Positions 17,244-27,262 of a stretch of 64,000 nucleotides of DNA are shown one piece after another (position 1 is the stretch's first letter; every line of letters starts with the position of its first letter). The notes below the pieces were generated by a model, which saw nothing but the letters and a program-made list of their open reading frames with translations, did no database searches and was not told the DNA's origin. Source of the stretch: an uncultured Deferribacterales bacterium. Lineage in GTDB: Bacteria > Chrysiogenota > Deferribacteres > Deferribacterales > Mucispirillaceae. The translations under genes and the position numbers were made by a program. The DNA lies in assembly GCA_947853665.1 (NCBI GenBank), contig CANTXF010000010.1, positions 1 through 64,000 of the forward strand. Direction: 5' to 3'.

Positions 17244-18295
17244 TATGAATCTCCTCTCCGGCCTTTGTACCCTGCCGCAAGCTGACCGCAGGCTCCTTCT
17301 ATATCGGAACCCAGGCGCTTGCGTATAAAGGCCGAAACATTATTTTTTACCAGATATTCCTGAAATTTAAGCACGCTGTCTTCCGAAGGGCTTTTAAAAT
17401 CGGAATATTTGGAACCGTTATATATTATAAGATTTACTTTGGCCCTGACGCCCTTTATAAGCTTTAGAAAACCGGCGGCGTCCTCCAGGCTGTCGTTGAC
17501 GCCTCCCAAAAGAACGTATTCCAAGGTTATGCGTTTTCTTCTGTCCAGCTCCAGGTTCTTTAAAGTGTCCATAAGAGAGGCAAGAGGATATTTTAACGAC
17601 ACGGGCATTATAGCTGCCCGCGCTTTTTGGGAAGGAGCGTTTACGGACACGGCTAGATTTACCGGCGAGGGCATTTCAAAAAGCTCCTTTATGCCGTCCG
17701 TAAGACCGCAGGTGGAAACGGTAATCCTTCTGTGGGAAAAGCCCAGCCCTTCTTCATCAAGGGCAACGGATAGAGCCTTTTTAAGGTTTGCCATATTGTC
17801 AAGGGGCTCTCCCATACCCATAAACACTAGATTACCGAGCCGTTCCCCGAAAAGCGCGTCAGCGGCTTTTCTGAGATGAATTATCTGTCTGAGTATTTCT
17901 CCGGAGGTAAGGTTGCGTCTGAAGCCTACGGCCCCCGCCGTCGCGCAGAACCTGCACCCCATACGGCAGCCAACCTGAGTGGAAATACAGCCGGACATAC
18001 GGCTTCCGTCCACCAGCAGGACGGATTCCACGGCCTCTCCGTCCTCAAGGCGAAAAAGAAACTTCACGGAACCGTCTCCGGAAACGGTGCGCTTCACTTC
18101 TTCCAGAACTGTAAAACCGTAATCTTCCGAAAGGATTTCGCGAAAGGATTTTGAAATGTTCGTCATCTCGCCGAAAGACGAAACGCCGGCCTTGAATATC
18201 CAACTGTAAAGCTGCCTGCCGCGAAAAGCGGGCTCGCCATAGCTTTGAACGGCTGAAACGAGACCTGCCGCCGAAAGATCGTCAATCCTGTTCAT
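17243..18295 (-). CDS. rlmN: 23S rRNA/tRNA adenine-C2 methyltransferase RlmN
   Basis: A 350-residue radical SAM enzyme that methylates C2 of A2503 in 23S rRNA and A37 of some tRNAs. The iron-sulfur motif is C-x3-C-x2-C in GCRMGCRFCATA (~residue 108-118), followed by GMGEPLDN and RRITVSTCGL. The methyl-carrying cysteine is probably in GACGQLAAG near the C-terminus. It overlaps the STAS gene upstream by 14 bases. Confidence 0.95.
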   Translation of the reverse strand: MNRIDDLSAAGLVSAVQSYGEPAFRGRQLYSWIFKAGVSSFGEMTNISKSFREILSEDYGFTVLEEVKRTVSGDGSVKFLFRLEDGEAVESVLLVDGSRMSGCISTQVGCRMGCRFCATAGAVGFRRNLTSGEILRQIIHLRKAADALFGERLGNLVFMGMGEPLDNMANLKKALSVALDEEGLGFSHRRITVSTCGLTDGIKELFEMPSPVNLAVSVNAPSQKARAAIMPVSLKYPLASLMDTLKNLELDRRKRITLEYVLLGGVNDSLEDAAGFLKLIKGVRAKVNLIIYNGSKYSDFKSPSEDSVLKFQEYLVKNNVSAFIRKRLGSDIEGACGQLAAGYKGRRGDS

Positions 18296-18638
18296 GAAAA
18301 AGGGATTCGGCCTCTTTATCGTCGGCGGTTATTTTAAAAAGACGGTCCAGATTGGTATGGACGAATATCTTTTTGATATCCTCGCTTATGGAGGTAAAGA
18401 TAAGCTTCTTTTCCCTTTCTTTAAGGAACTTAAGAATCTGGATAAGCTCTCTGAGTCCGCTGGAATTAAGATAAGTTATGCGGGAAAAGTTTATTATAAC
18501 CCCGTCTATCTCTCCCCCGATGCAGCATATATAGTTTTTAAGCTCCTCTCCGTTGAAAGAATCTATCTCATGCAGAGGATAAAGAATTTCCACAACGGCT
18601 TTATCCTCAAGAGTAACTCTCTCCTTGCTGAAAGACAT
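18282..18638 (-). CDS. STAS-domain anti-sigma factor antagonist-like protein
   Basis: 118 residues spanning one STAS domain. The segment VIINFSRITYLNSSGLRELIQIL carries the conserved serine (NSSG) that is phosphorylated in SpoIIAA/RsbV-type antagonists. It should act in a partner-switching cascade with a serine kinase/anti-sigma factor; none is encoded in this window. It lies between a PilZ protein and rlmN. Confidence 0.8.
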   Translation of the reverse strand: MSFSKERVTLEDKAVVEILYPLHEIDSFNGEELKNYICCIGGEIDGVIINFSRITYLNSSGLRELIQILKFLKEREKKLIFTSISEDIKKIFVHTNLDRLFKITADDKEAESLFHEQD

Positions 18639-18665
18639 ATAGCAATTCTCCCCAAAACCGCGTAT

Positions 18666-19337
18666 TCAGCGGTTTTTCAGCATCCTCATCTCTATTTGGC
18701 GTTTAAAAACGAATTTCACTATTTTATCTCTATCAGAATCCCGCAGGGATGTAAACTTAATTCCGATATCGTACTTGCCGTCCCTGTTTTCCCCGTAACG
18801 TACTATGGCGGAGGGAACGGAATCCATACCCGGCACGAAAGCGCTGAAATCCGCCTCCACCTCGTACACTCCACCCATAGGGCTGGAAGACACGAGCCTG
18901 GCTCCGCCCCCGGAAATATCCGCGCATATTACCTGATATTCCGCATCGCGGACCATCTTGCCAGTTTTCATATTTCTGACCATGGAATGGATTGTTATTT
19001 TATGCCCCACTTCCACTCTGAAAAATTCTCTCAGCTCCGATTTTATGATAAAAGGAGGCTTTTCAAGCTCCATCATGGATATGTTTTTTACCACCACGCC
19101 TTTTACGGAGGTGGTGAAGGTAAAGCGCCCTCCGGTGGAAATAAAACCTATTTCGACCTTGGTTCCGGGCCTTGCGGACATGGGAACGCCTCTGTCCGTA
19201 GGAATGGAAATCAGCAGACTGTCTCCGTCGGCTTCCTCCACCCTGGCGTCGTAAACGCCCGAATAATCTGCCATGGAAGCGATATTGATTTTCAGATTGC
19301 TTACAAGGTATTTTTCTACGTTGGTTATTTTTTCCAC
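18666..19337 (-). CDS. PilZ-domain protein (YcgR-like, c-di-GMP effector)
   Basis: A 223-residue protein in two domains. Residues 1-~95 resemble the YcgR-type N-terminal beta barrel. Residues ~98-215 form a PilZ domain with the c-di-GMP contacts ELREFFRVEV (R-x3-R-like) and DISGGGARL (D-x-S-x2-G-like). It probably links c-di-GMP to motility or envelope traits. No flagellar genes are present in the window. It is first of the leftward pair with the STAS gene. Confidence 0.78.
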   Translation of the reverse strand: MEKITNVEKYLVSNLKINIASMADYSGVYDARVEEADGDSLLISIPTDRGVPMSARPGTKVEIGFISTGGRFTFTTSVKGVVVKNISMMELEKPPFIIKSELREFFRVEVGHKITIHSMVRNMKTGKMVRDAEYQVICADISGGGARLVSSSPMGGVYEVEADFSAFVPGMDSVPSAIVRYGENRDGKYDIGIKFTSLRDSDRDKIVKFVFKRQIEMRMLKNR

Positions 19338-19472
19338 ATTATACCCGTAACGATATATTTCTCGGATTCATGATAAGACGCACGCGCGCGTTACCCGCCG
19401 CGAAAAGACGCCCTAATGCGTTGTTAAGCAACTATATCACAACAAAAATCTTTTTCAATTATAATATGATTT

Positions 19473-20261
19473 TTATCGTATTTTCAAAAAGGAAATTGCA
19501 GAAACAGGGCATTTTTCCACGCATTTCCCGCAGGACGTGCACAGCGAGGAATCTATGGATGCGAGAAAATCGTCCACGGCTATTGCGCCCTCCGGGCAGA
19601 CCTTAACGCATATTCCGCATCCTATGCACCCCGAGGAGCAATATTTCCTTGTCTCCGGCCCTTTGTCCCGAGAAGAACAAAGAACGGAAACCCTTTCATC
19701 CGCGCCTTTAAGGGTTATCAGACAACGGGGACATTCAGAAACGCATAAACCGCAGCCAATACAAAGCTCCGCCGAAATATCCGGCAGGCCGCTCTCGCTC
19801 ATGTTTATAGCTCCCGTCGGGCAGACCAGCGCGCATGAGCCTCCGCCCACGCATCCGAAGGAGCAGTTTTTTACGCCTCCCATAAGCGCCGACATGGCGG
19901 CGCAGTCTTTAGGGCCGCGGTATTCATACCTGTCGGACGCTTTCCTGCCTCCCCCGCAGAGAACAACCGCCCTCTTTTCCGCGGGGGCCGGAGCTTCCGT
20001 TCCCATTACGGCGGCCATCTTTTCCACGGCCGCCGCGTTCGCACCCGGACAGGCGTTTACGGGAACCTCCCCCTTTACCACCGCCGCGGCAAACGAAGCG
20101 CACCCGGGATAACCGCACGCGCCGCAGTTCGCCCCGGAAAGGCAGGAGGCTATGGCGTCGAGACGCCAGTCCCTTTCAACGTTAAAAAACCTAGACGCAG
20201 CGGCAAGGCATACCCCCGCCGCAAACCCTACCGATAGCATTACGATTACCGGTGCGAGCAT
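19473..20261 (-). CDS. rnfB: Rnf complex subunit RnfB (multi-cluster ferredoxin)
   Basis: 262 residues. An N-terminal membrane helix is followed by the Fe-S domain CLSGANCGACGYPGCASF, then C-x3-C-x4-C-x3-C (CSFGCVGGGSCALVCP) and three further C-x2-C-x2-C-x3-C clusters ending at residue ~255. RnfB takes electrons from ferredoxin at the cytoplasmic face. The start at 20261 overlaps rnfA (ATGA); the frame is open further up but only as an artefact of the overlap. It is the last gene of rnfCDGEAB. Confidence 0.93.
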   Translation of the reverse strand: MLAPVIVMLSVGFAAGVCLAAASRFFNVERDWRLDAIASCLSGANCGACGYPGCASFAAAVVKGEVPVNACPGANAAAVEKMAAVMGTEAPAPAEKRAVVLCGGGRKASDRYEYRGPKDCAAMSALMGGVKNCSFGCVGGGSCALVCPTGAINMSESGLPDISAELCIGCGLCVSECPRCLITLKGADERVSVLCSSRDKGPETRKYCSSGCIGCGICVKVCPEGAIAVDDFLASIDSSLCTSCGKCVEKCPVSAISFLKIR

Positions 20262-20839
20262 CAGCGCACCAGCCCTGAAAATCCCATAAACGCAAGAGCC
20301 AGTATGCCCGCGGTTATAAAGGCTATGGGAGCGTCCCTGAAAATTTCCGGAACGGAAGAAAAACTTATCCTTTCCCTGAGACCTGAAAAAAGCACCAGAG
20401 CGAGACCGAACCCGGCAGCCGTGCCGAGGCTGAAAACGATCATCTCTATAAAAGAGTAATCGGACTGCACGTTTATAAGAGCCACGCCAAGTATGGCGCA
20501 GTTGGTCGTTATAAGGGGCAGGAAAATACCCAGGCTCGCGTGAAGCTCCGGCGTGGTTTTTTCCATTACCATTTCCACAAGCTGCACAAGGGCTGCTATT
20601 ACAAGGACGAACACCACGGTCTGGAGATAACCAAGCTCCCATGGTCTTAAAACCGCGTATTCTATAATCCACGTTACAACGGAGGATATCATCATTACAA
20701 AAGCCACGGCTGCGCTCATGCCCAAAGCGGTCTCGGAGCTTTTCGAAACGCCCATGAAAGGGCATATTCCGAGGAATCTGCTCAGCACAACGTTATTTAC
20801 GAGAGCCGCCCCCACAAACAGAAGCATAAGACCGCTCAA
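20261..20839 (-). CDS. rnfA: Rnf complex subunit RnfA
   Basis: 192 residues, six predicted membrane helices, opening with LLFVGAALVNNVVLSRFLGICPFMG, the RnfA/NqrE signature, and TTNCAILG in the middle. With RnfE it forms the central membrane Fe-S pair. It overlaps both neighbours (ATGA). Confidence 0.95.
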   Translation of the reverse strand: MSGLMLLFVGAALVNNVVLSRFLGICPFMGVSKSSETALGMSAAVAFVMMISSVVTWIIEYAVLRPWELGYLQTVVFVLVIAALVQLVEMVMEKTTPELHASLGIFLPLITTNCAILGVALINVQSDYSFIEMIVFSLGTAAGFGLALVLFSGLRERISFSSVPEIFRDAPIAFITAGILALAFMGFSGLVR

Positions 20840-21438
20840 TGCCCGCCTCCTTTAATTTTTGACGACATAAATCTGGTAAAAGCCATCATAAATCCGAGAA
20901 ATACGAAAGCCCCCGGAGGCAGCACCGCAAGTATTACGGGCACATAGAAGGAAGGAGCTACGGCGTATCCGAAAACAGTTCCGGCCCCCACAAGCTCCCG
21001 GCATACCGCAAGGGCGGTAAGAGCAATAGTAAAACCTATGCCTGTGCCGAGGCCGTCCAGCACGGAATCAGCCACGGGGCTGCGCGAAGCGAAAGCCTCC
21101 GCCCTGCCAAGCACGATGCAGTTTACCACGATAAGGGGTATAAAAAGCCCCAGTGCCTTATGCAGAGCGTGAAAATAAGCGTTCATATAAAGGTCGACCA
21201 CTGTGACGAAGCAGGCTATTATAACGATATAGCAAGGTATACGGGCGTTTTTGGGAATAAATCCGGAAAAAAGCGACACGGCGAAATTGGAGCCCATAAG
21301 CACGGCCGTCGTAGCAAGCCCCATGGCCACGCCGTTTGAGGCGGACGTGGTAACGGCAAGAGTGGGACACATGCCTAGCATCTGCTTGAATATGGCGTTG
21401 TTTTTGAATATTCCGTCGGTAAGGCTTGAAAGCCTCAT
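20836..21438 (-). CDS. rnfE: Rnf complex subunit RnfE
   Basis: 200 residues, membrane protein homologous to RnfA/NqrD. It has the NNAIFKQMLGMCPTLAVTTS opening and IPLIVVNCIVLGRAEAFAS, which hold the conserved cysteines proposed to bind the intramembrane cluster. It overlaps rnfG upstream and rnfA downstream. Confidence 0.95.
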   Translation of the reverse strand: MRLSSLTDGIFKNNAIFKQMLGMCPTLAVTTSASNGVAMGLATTAVLMGSNFAVSLFSGFIPKNARIPCYIVIIACFVTVVDLYMNAYFHALHKALGLFIPLIVVNCIVLGRAEAFASRSPVADSVLDGLGTGIGFTIALTALAVCRELVGAGTVFGYAVAPSFYVPVILAVLPPGAFVFLGFMMAFTRFMSSKIKGGGH

Positions 21439-22001
21439 CTTTTTTCCTCCGAAATAAAATTATCGCGCATAAATTCCAGAGCCCGGCTTACCGCGTCCGC
21501 CACGGCCCTGGGGCTCATGGTGGCCCCGCTGAACTGGTCTATAATTCCGCCGTCCTTTTTTACGGCTATGAGCCCCGGCTCCGAAAGCCCTTTAAAAACG
21601 CCGAGAAAATCTTTTCCGGATATTTTATCGCCGAGACCGGGGGTTTCCTTATGTTTTAGCACGGCAACGCCAGATACCTTTCCTTCCGCATCCATGCCTA
21701 CAAGAACGTATATATGGCCCCCGTATCCTTTGCCGGAAGAAAACACCGCCGCATAACCGGACGGTTTTCCTTTAATTTTCGCTTCGTATACCGTCGTACC
21801 CTTTATTTCACGCGCGTCCTTATCCGGGTCATTGTCGTAAGGAGGCAGCACTTCGGAGAGCCCGGCCAGAAAATCAGCCCGCTCGGCTTCGGCAATCGCC
21901 TCCCGGGTCTGATTATAGGCAGCTCCCAATATAAGGCCGCATATAGCGGAAACCGCCGTTACGGCCAGTATTATTTTAAGCTGCTTATTCATAATCCGCA
22001 C
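21435..22001 (-). CDS. rnfG: Rnf complex subunit RnfG (covalent FMN)
   Basis: 188 residues, one N-terminal membrane helix and a periplasmic FMN-binding domain. The covalent flavin site is visible as DQFSGATMSPRAV (S-G-A-T, Thr carrying FMN by phosphoester). It has KGKPSGYAAVFSSGKGYGG in the middle. It overlaps rnfD by 17 bases and rnfE by 4. Confidence 0.94.
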   Translation of the reverse strand: MRIMNKQLKIILAVTAVSAICGLILGAAYNQTREAIAEAERADFLAGLSEVLPPYDNDPDKDAREIKGTTVYEAKIKGKPSGYAAVFSSGKGYGGHIYVLVGMDAEGKVSGVAVLKHKETPGLGDKISGKDFLGVFKGLSEPGLIAVKKDGGIIDQFSGATMSPRAVADAVSRALEFMRDNFISEEKR

Positions 22002-22974
22002 CGAAAGGCTTCGGCCTGAAATACTTATCGAGCAGAGGAACGAACGCGTTCATTATAAGGATAGCGAAGCCCACCCCCTCGGGGTATCCTCCGTAAAGCC
22101 GTATTAAGACCGTTATAACTCCGCATCCGACGGCAAAAAGAACCTTGCCTTTATTATAAAGAGGCGAGGAGGAATAGTCCGTCGCCATAAAAAAGGCTCC
22201 GAGAAACAGCCCGCCGCTCATTATCTGGGTAACGGGGTCCATAACGGCGCCTCTGTTGAAAAGCCATACCGCCCCGCCGAATAAAAAAACGGCGCCGATA
22301 AAATAAACGGGTATGCGCCACGAAATAACCTTTTTATAAATAAGAAACAACCCGCCCAGGAGGACGGCGGCGGAGGAAACCTCCCCCATGGAGCCGGAAA
22401 GGGCCGCGCTCATACCGGCGTCGAAAACGGAAGGAATACCCTCCGCCACGCCCGCCACATAAGCGTCCTTAGCCTTTCCAAGCACGGTGGCGCCGCTTAC
22501 GGCGTCGATAAAAAAACCGTTCGAAAATATAGTTCCGTAAGCAGGATGCCAGGCCGTCATCTGAGGGAGAAATGATATAAGAAGCGCCGTTCTGCCAACG
22601 AGAGCCGGGTTGAACGGGTTCTGGCCCAGACCGCCGAAAACCATCTTGCCTATTACGATGGCAATAAACGCCCCCGTAATGGTAATCCAAAGCGGAACGA
22701 AAGGAGGCAGGCACATTACAAGAAGAATACCGGTAACGACGGCGCTTCCGTCTCTCACGGAAGACGGCGTGCCCCGGATTTTACAGAAGGCCCACTCGAA
22801 AAACACGCAGGCGGCGGCGCTTACCGCGTACTGGGCCAGAGCGTAAAGCCCGTAATAAACCACCGAAAGAACGGCGGCCGGAGCAAGGGCAAGGCACACG
22901 AGGCCCATTATATGCGAAACGCTCTCTCCTGAGCGCGCATGGGGAGAAAAAGACACTCTCCTGCCTCCGCTCAT
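21985..22974 (-). CDS. rnfD: Rnf complex subunit RnfD (covalent FMN)
   Basis: 329 residues, multi-helix membrane protein. It has the second covalent flavin motif SGATVLGKAKD and FGGLGQNPFNPALVGR. ATG 22974 overlaps the rnfC stop (ATGA); upstream extension of the frame lies inside rnfC and is not real. RnfD and RnfG pass electrons between the periplasmic side and the NAD-reactive RnfC. Confidence 0.94.
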   Translation of the reverse strand: MSGGRRVSFSPHARSGESVSHIMGLVCLALAPAAVLSVVYYGLYALAQYAVSAAACVFFEWAFCKIRGTPSSVRDGSAVVTGILLVMCLPPFVPLWITITGAFIAIVIGKMVFGGLGQNPFNPALVGRTALLISFLPQMTAWHPAYGTIFSNGFFIDAVSGATVLGKAKDAYVAGVAEGIPSVFDAGMSAALSGSMGEVSSAAVLLGGLFLIYKKVISWRIPVYFIGAVFLFGGAVWLFNRGAVMDPVTQIMSGGLFLGAFFMATDYSSSPLYNKGKVLFAVGCGVITVLIRLYGGYPEGVGFAILIMNAFVPLLDKYFRPKPFGADYE

Positions 22975-24263
22975 CCCCCTCTCCTTTTTGCAGCCGCGAA
23001 AGCCGCCCTCTTTTTGCCGGTTTTTATTGCCTGGGCAAGGGGACGCCCCGCCGGGCATACATAAGAACAGCAGCCGCATTCGATGCACGAAGCCGCGTTC
23101 AGCTCTATCATCATGTTTATATTTCCCGCCGAATAAGCCCTTTCCAGATCCACCGGAACAAGGCCCATAACGCAGGCCTCGACGCATCTGCCGCAGCGTA
23201 TGCAGGGACCGGGCTCTTTTTCCTCCGCCCTTTCAAGCTGGAGTATGCCGCCAGTGGTCTTGAGCACGGGCATTTCCGGCCCTGTTACTTCAAAACCTGT
23301 CATAGGGCCTCCGAAAATAAGCCTTTTCCCGCCGTCGTAAAGGTTTTGCGTTTCCCTGAACAGCACAGCGGCCGTCATGCCGGTTCTCGCCATAATATTG
23401 CACGGGTTTTCCACAAGCCCTGAAACGGTAAGAGGACGCTCGAAAAGGGGCTTGCGCTTTTCCACTGCTTCATAAATCGCCCGCACGGTAGCCACATTGT
23501 GTATCAGCACGCCTATATCTATCGGAAGCCGCCCCTGTGGAACGGTTCTGGAAAGCACCGTGCTTATAAGCTGTTTTTCCCCGCCCTGGGGATATTTGGC
23601 TGGAACGACAACCACTTCCGCCCCGTAGGATGGGGCAAGCCCGCTAAGGATTGCGGCGGCCTTTTTCTTGTTGCTTTCCACCGCTATAAAGGCGTCCTGA
23701 GCGTTGATGTAATCTTTAAGGAACTTTACCCCTTTGAGTATTTCTTCCGGGTAATTGAGCATAAGAGAATAGTCGCAGGTAAGGTAAGGCTCGCACTCGG
23801 AGGCGTTTATGAGAAGAGTATCCGCCCTGCGCACGCCGCCGATTTTTACCCAGGCGGGAAAACCGGCTCCGCCCAGGCCGACCACTCCCGCAGCCTTGAC
23901 CATTTCGGCAAGATCGCCTTTATCCTCAAGCTCCATATAGCCGTCTTCAAGGCCGGAAGCCTTCAATATGCAGCCTTCCGCCGCTCCTAAAACGGGATGG
24001 GGCACTTTGACTATGGCCGTTATTATACCGTCCGCAGGGGAGTGGACGGGGGCGGAAATACCTGAAACCGCCTTTGCAAGCCTTTCCCCTGTCCTTACCC
24101 GCTGGCCCTTAACGACCGCACATTCCGCAGGCGCACCTATATGTTGTGAAAACGGTATAAAAAATTCGTCGCCTTCCAGTATCCGGGGCCGGCGTATAAC
24201 GCCTGCCTCTGCATACTTGTTATCTTCGGGATGTATGCCGCCCTTAAGCGAGGATAGTTTCAA
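22971..24263 (-). CDS. rnfC: Rnf complex subunit RnfC (NADH-binding)
   Basis: 430 residues. The N-terminal barrel carries SAPVHSPADGIIT. A Nqo1-like nucleotide/FMN-binding core has GLGGAGFPAWVK and NASECEPYLTCD. The C-terminus has two 4Fe-4S motifs, CIRCGRCVEAC and CIECGCCSYVC. It exchanges electrons with NAD at the cytoplasmic face. The start is TTG 24263 with AGGTGA before it. It opens the rnf operon; the comEB-like gene ends 8 bases before it, so transcription may enter from glyA. Confidence 0.95.
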   Translation of the reverse strand: MKLSSLKGGIHPEDNKYAEAGVIRRPRILEGDEFFIPFSQHIGAPAECAVVKGQRVRTGERLAKAVSGISAPVHSPADGIITAIVKVPHPVLGAAEGCILKASGLEDGYMELEDKGDLAEMVKAAGVVGLGGAGFPAWVKIGGVRRADTLLINASECEPYLTCDYSLMLNYPEEILKGVKFLKDYINAQDAFIAVESNKKKAAAILSGLAPSYGAEVVVVPAKYPQGGEKQLISTVLSRTVPQGRLPIDIGVLIHNVATVRAIYEAVEKRKPLFERPLTVSGLVENPCNIMARTGMTAAVLFRETQNLYDGGKRLIFGGPMTGFEVTGPEMPVLKTTGGILQLERAEEKEPGPCIRCGRCVEACVMGLVPVDLERAYSAGNINMMIELNAASCIECGCCSYVCPAGRPLAQAIKTGKKRAAFAAAKRRGG

Positions 24264-24270
24264 ATATCAG

Positions 24271-24714
24271 TCACCTGCCGAAATGAAGAACCCGTATATC
24301 GGTGTATTTCAGAAGCTCGTCGGCCAGGGGGTCGGCGTAATCGTCATCGTAAACGATCTTGGCTATCTGGGCGTTTATTATCATTTTGGTACAGATTGAG
24401 CACGGCTTATTAGTGCAGTAAATAGTAGCTCCCTGTATGGACACCCCGTGAAGAGCCGCCTGTATTATGGCGTTCTGCTCGGCGTGAAGGCCACGGCAAA
24501 GCTCCTGCCTTTCGCCGGACGGAACCTTAAGCCGCTCTCTCAGACAGCCCGTCTTTTCGCAGTGAGCCGCTTTGGACGGAGCGCCGTTATACCCGGTGGC
24601 AAGTATCCTGTTATCCTTAACGATAACGGCGCCCACATGCCTGCGCAGGCATGTGGAACGGCTGGCCGCTATCCCGGTCATTTCCATAAAATATTCGTCC
24701 CAATCCGGCCTCAT
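24271..24714 (-). CDS. Deoxycytidylate (dCMP) deaminase
   Basis: 147 residues with the zinc deaminase signature: catalytic HAEQNAI (H zinc ligand, E proton shuttle) and [12 protein letters not shown] (two Cys ligands), plus [12 protein letters not shown] and a dCMP-type insertion. It converts dCMP to dUMP for thymidylate synthesis; related to ComEB. Its start overlaps the glyA stop (TGATG), which fits joint supply of dUMP and one-carbon units. Confidence 0.88.
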   Translation of the reverse strand: MRPDWDEYFMEMTGIAASRSTCLRRHVGAVIVKDNRILATGYNGAPSKAAHCEKTGCLRERLKVPSGERQELCRGLHAEQNAIIQAALHGVSIQGATIYCTNKPCSICTKMIINAQIAKIVYDDDYADPLADELLKYTDIRVLHFGR

Positions 24715-25970
24715 CAGTAAAGCCTTCCCTTATAAAGGGGGAACCTGGCGCAAAGCTCTTTTACCTTGCCTTTAACCGCCGCTATTCTGCCTTCGTCGGT
24801 TATGCCGGAAAGAACCTCGCATATAAAGCCGCCGATGATTTTCATTTCATCTTCTTTCATGCCTCTCGTAGTAACTGCGGGAGTGCCGACCCTTATGCCG
24901 CTTGTAACGAAAGGAGACAGGGTCTCGAAAGGAATGGTGTTTTTATTGGTCGTAATGTTGGCGTTTTCAAGAGCAAGCTGGCAGTCTTTGCCGGTAAGCC
25001 CTTTGGAGTTAACGTCTATCAGCATCATATGGTTGTCGGTCCCGCCGGAAACGATCCTGAACCCGTTATCCTTAAGGGTTTGGGCAAGAACCGCGGCGTT
25101 TTTGACTATCTGCTTCTGATACTCTTTGAATTCAGGGCTCAGGGCTTCCTTAAAAGCAACGGCCTTGCCGGCTATAACGTGCATGAGAGGCCCGCCCTGG
25201 CTGCCGGGAAATACCTGGGAATTTATGGCTTTGCCGTATTTTTCCCTGGCAAGAATCATACCGCCTCTGGGACCGCGCAGAGTCTTATGAGTGGTAGTGG
25301 TAACTATATCCGCATAGGGAACGGGGCTCGGGTGGCAGCCGGCCGCTACGAGACCCGCTATATGCGCCATATCTACCATAAGATAAGCGCCTACGGAATC
25401 GGCGGCCCTGCGGAAGGCTTCAAAATCTATTATCCTGGGATAAGCGCTGGCGCCCACTACTATCATCTGCGGCTTATGCTCAGCGGCCAGCTTCATCACG
25501 TTGTCGTAATCTATGGTTTCCGTATCTTTGGAAACGCCGTAGGGAACAACATTAAAAAATTTACCGGAAAAGTTTACCGGGCTTCCGTGGGTAAGGTGGC
25601 CTCCGTGGGAAAGGTCCATGCCAAGAATGGTGTCCCCAGGCTTAAGCACGGAAAAATAGGCGGCGAAATTGGCCTGGCTGCCGGAATGAGGCTGCACGTT
25701 TACGTATTCCGCTCCGAAAAGCTCCTTCGCCCTTTCTATGGCAAGGTTTTCCGCAACGTCCACAAATTCGCACCCGCCGTAATAACGTTTGCCGGGATAA
25801 CCTTCCGCGTATTTATTGGTAAGAACGGAGCCGACGGCTTCGAGCACCGCTGGGCTTACGAAGTTTTCGCTGGCTATGAGCTCTATATGCTCCTCCTGCC
25901 TGCCCGCTTCGTCCATAATGGCTTTAAACACGTCGGGGTCGCTTTTCTTCACATTTTCGTAAAGGCTCAT
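24714..25970 (-). CDS. glyA: Serine hydroxymethyltransferase
   Basis: 418 residues, PLP enzyme interconverting serine and glycine with tetrahydrofolate. Visible: [33 protein letters not shown], and the PLP lysine in [14 protein letters not shown]. Typical length. ATG 25970 follows AGGAGA. It starts the run glyA-dCMP deaminase-rnf. Confidence 0.97.
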   Translation of the reverse strand: MSLYENVKKSDPDVFKAIMDEAGRQEEHIELIASENFVSPAVLEAVGSVLTNKYAEGYPGKRYYGGCEFVDVAENLAIERAKELFGAEYVNVQPHSGSQANFAAYFSVLKPGDTILGMDLSHGGHLTHGSPVNFSGKFFNVVPYGVSKDTETIDYDNVMKLAAEHKPQMIVVGASAYPRIIDFEAFRRAADSVGAYLMVDMAHIAGLVAAGCHPSPVPYADIVTTTTHKTLRGPRGGMILAREKYGKAINSQVFPGSQGGPLMHVIAGKAVAFKEALSPEFKEYQKQIVKNAAVLAQTLKDNGFRIVSGGTDNHMMLIDVNSKGLTGKDCQLALENANITTNKNTIPFETLSPFVTSGIRVGTPAVTTRGMKEDEMKIIGGFICEVLSGITDEGRIAAVKGKVKELCARFPLYKGRLY

Positions 25971-25995
25971 TAAACTTCTCCTGATTATTTTGACC

Positions 25996-26445
25996 TTAAT
26001 CTATATTCATGTTTTCGATTTTATTTATACGCCTTTCGTGCCTGCCGCCCTCAAATTCCGCCGCAAGCCATACGTCAAGCATATCTTTAGCGGTTTCCGT
26101 GCCGATGACGCCGGCTCCCATGGCTATTATATTGGCGTTATTATGCTTTCTGCTCATTTTTGCCGTAAAGGCGTCGTGGCAGAGAGCGGCCCTTATGCCC
26201 CGGAATCTGTTTGCGGCGATGGAAATGCCCAGCCCGGTGCCGCATATAAGCACTCCCATATCGCTTTCGCCTGAAAGCACGGCCCTGCAAACTGCCTCGG
26301 CATATTCTGGATAGTCTGTGGATTCGGCGCTGTGGGTGCCGAAATCCTGGGCCTGATAGCCTTTGTCTTTTAAATATTTTATAATAGTTTCTTTAAGCCC
26401 GAAACCGGCATGGTCCGAGCCGACGGCAATTTTTTTATGAGACAT
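25996..26445 (-). CDS. rpiB: Ribose-5-phosphate isomerase B
   Basis: 149 residues of the RpiB/LacAB fold: [13 protein letters not shown], then the anion-binding [22 protein letters not shown] with the active-site Cys, then [10 protein letters not shown]. It isomerises ribose 5-phosphate and ribulose 5-phosphate. ATG 26445 is chosen for its GGAGAGG; an upstream ATG at 26499 adds residues not found in the family. It precedes glyA by 25 bases. Confidence 0.93.
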   Translation of the reverse strand: MSHKKIAVGSDHAGFGLKETIIKYLKDKGYQAQDFGTHSAESTDYPEYAEAVCRAVLSGESDMGVLICGTGLGISIAANRFRGIRAALCHDAFTAKMSRKHNNANIIAMGAGVIGTETAKDMLDVWLAAEFEGGRHERRINKIENMNID

Positions 26446-26476
26446 GGGCGAAACCTCTCCGCAGGGAAAATTTATA

Positions 26477-27262
26477 TTAAAAATCCCCTTCCCCGTCAAT
26501 GATTTTGATTAGACTGAAAGATGGCGGGCAGCCGCCGTCTCCCGTTTGAGCCGATAAGCCATTAAACACCATACGGCCCCGCTTTTCAACCTCAAATTTT
26601 TTGCCGCCGCAGGCGAGAAAACGGTTAAGCGACATACCCTTTTCCATGCCTATTACGGAATCAAGGCTCCCGCACATACCCGCGTCGGTAACGTAAACGG
26701 AGCCGGAAGGCAGAAGGCGCAGGTCGTTTGTCTGAACGTGGGTATGGGTACCCGCTATAAGGAAAGCCCTGCCGTCGGCGTAAAGGCCGAAGGCGTTTTT
26801 CTCGCTGGTCGCTTCCGCGTGGAAATCCACTATAATAGTATGGTCAGAATATTTTTCATATATGGCGTCGAAGGTTCTGAAAGGGTCGTCGTAAGGGTCC
26901 ATAAAAACGCGCCCCAGAAGGCTCACAACGAGAACCTTTCCCTTAGGCGTGTCAAATGAACGGCAGCCCGCTCCGGGAGCGCCGGGAGGGTAATTGGCGG
27001 GACGCACGAACCTGTCCCATTCATCAGCGCGGGAAAAAGCCTCCGGCCTGTCCCAAGTGTGGTTTCCGCCAGTTACCGCGTCCGCTCCGCATCCTATAAG
27101 CTCTTTATATACGTTATCGGTTATACCGAAACCGCTGGCGGAATTTTCCCCGTTTACCACGGCGAAATCGCAGTTCAGCTCCTTTTTAAGAGCGGGAAGA
27201 TACTTTTTAAGCAGCTTCCTGCCAGGCCTGCCTATAACGTCCCCGACGAATATTAAATTCAT
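26477..27262 (-). CDS. YmdB-family metallophosphoesterase (cyclic nucleotide/RNA phosphodiesterase-like)
   Basis: 261 residues with the compact calcineurin-like fold: FVGDVIGRPGR at the N-terminus, VVNGENSASGFGIT, GGNHTWDR and VDFHAEATSEK, then GTHTHVQT. These Asp/His/Asn residues form the dimetal site. Relatives hydrolyse 2',3'-cyclic nucleotides. It overlaps the HD-nuclease gene, suggesting a shared role in RNA turnover. Confidence 0.85.
   Translation of the reverse strand: MNLIFVGDVIGRPGRKLLKKYLPALKKELNCDFAVVNGENSASGFGITDNVYKELIGCGADAVTGGNHTWDRPEAFSRADEWDRFVRPANYPPGAPGAGCRSFDTPKGKVLVVSLLGRVFMDPYDDPFRTFDAIYEKYSDHTIIVDFHAEATSEKNAFGLYADGRAFLIAGTHTHVQTNDLRLLPSGSVYVTDAGMCGSLDSVIGMEKGMSLNRFLACGGKKFEVEKRGRMVFNGLSAQTGDGGCPPSFSLIKIIDGEGDF

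Noticed and set aside
22971-23187. N-terminal extension of RnfD by 71 residues
   Set aside because: It lies inside rnfC in another frame; the ATG at 22974 overlaps the rnfC stop as in the other rnf genes.
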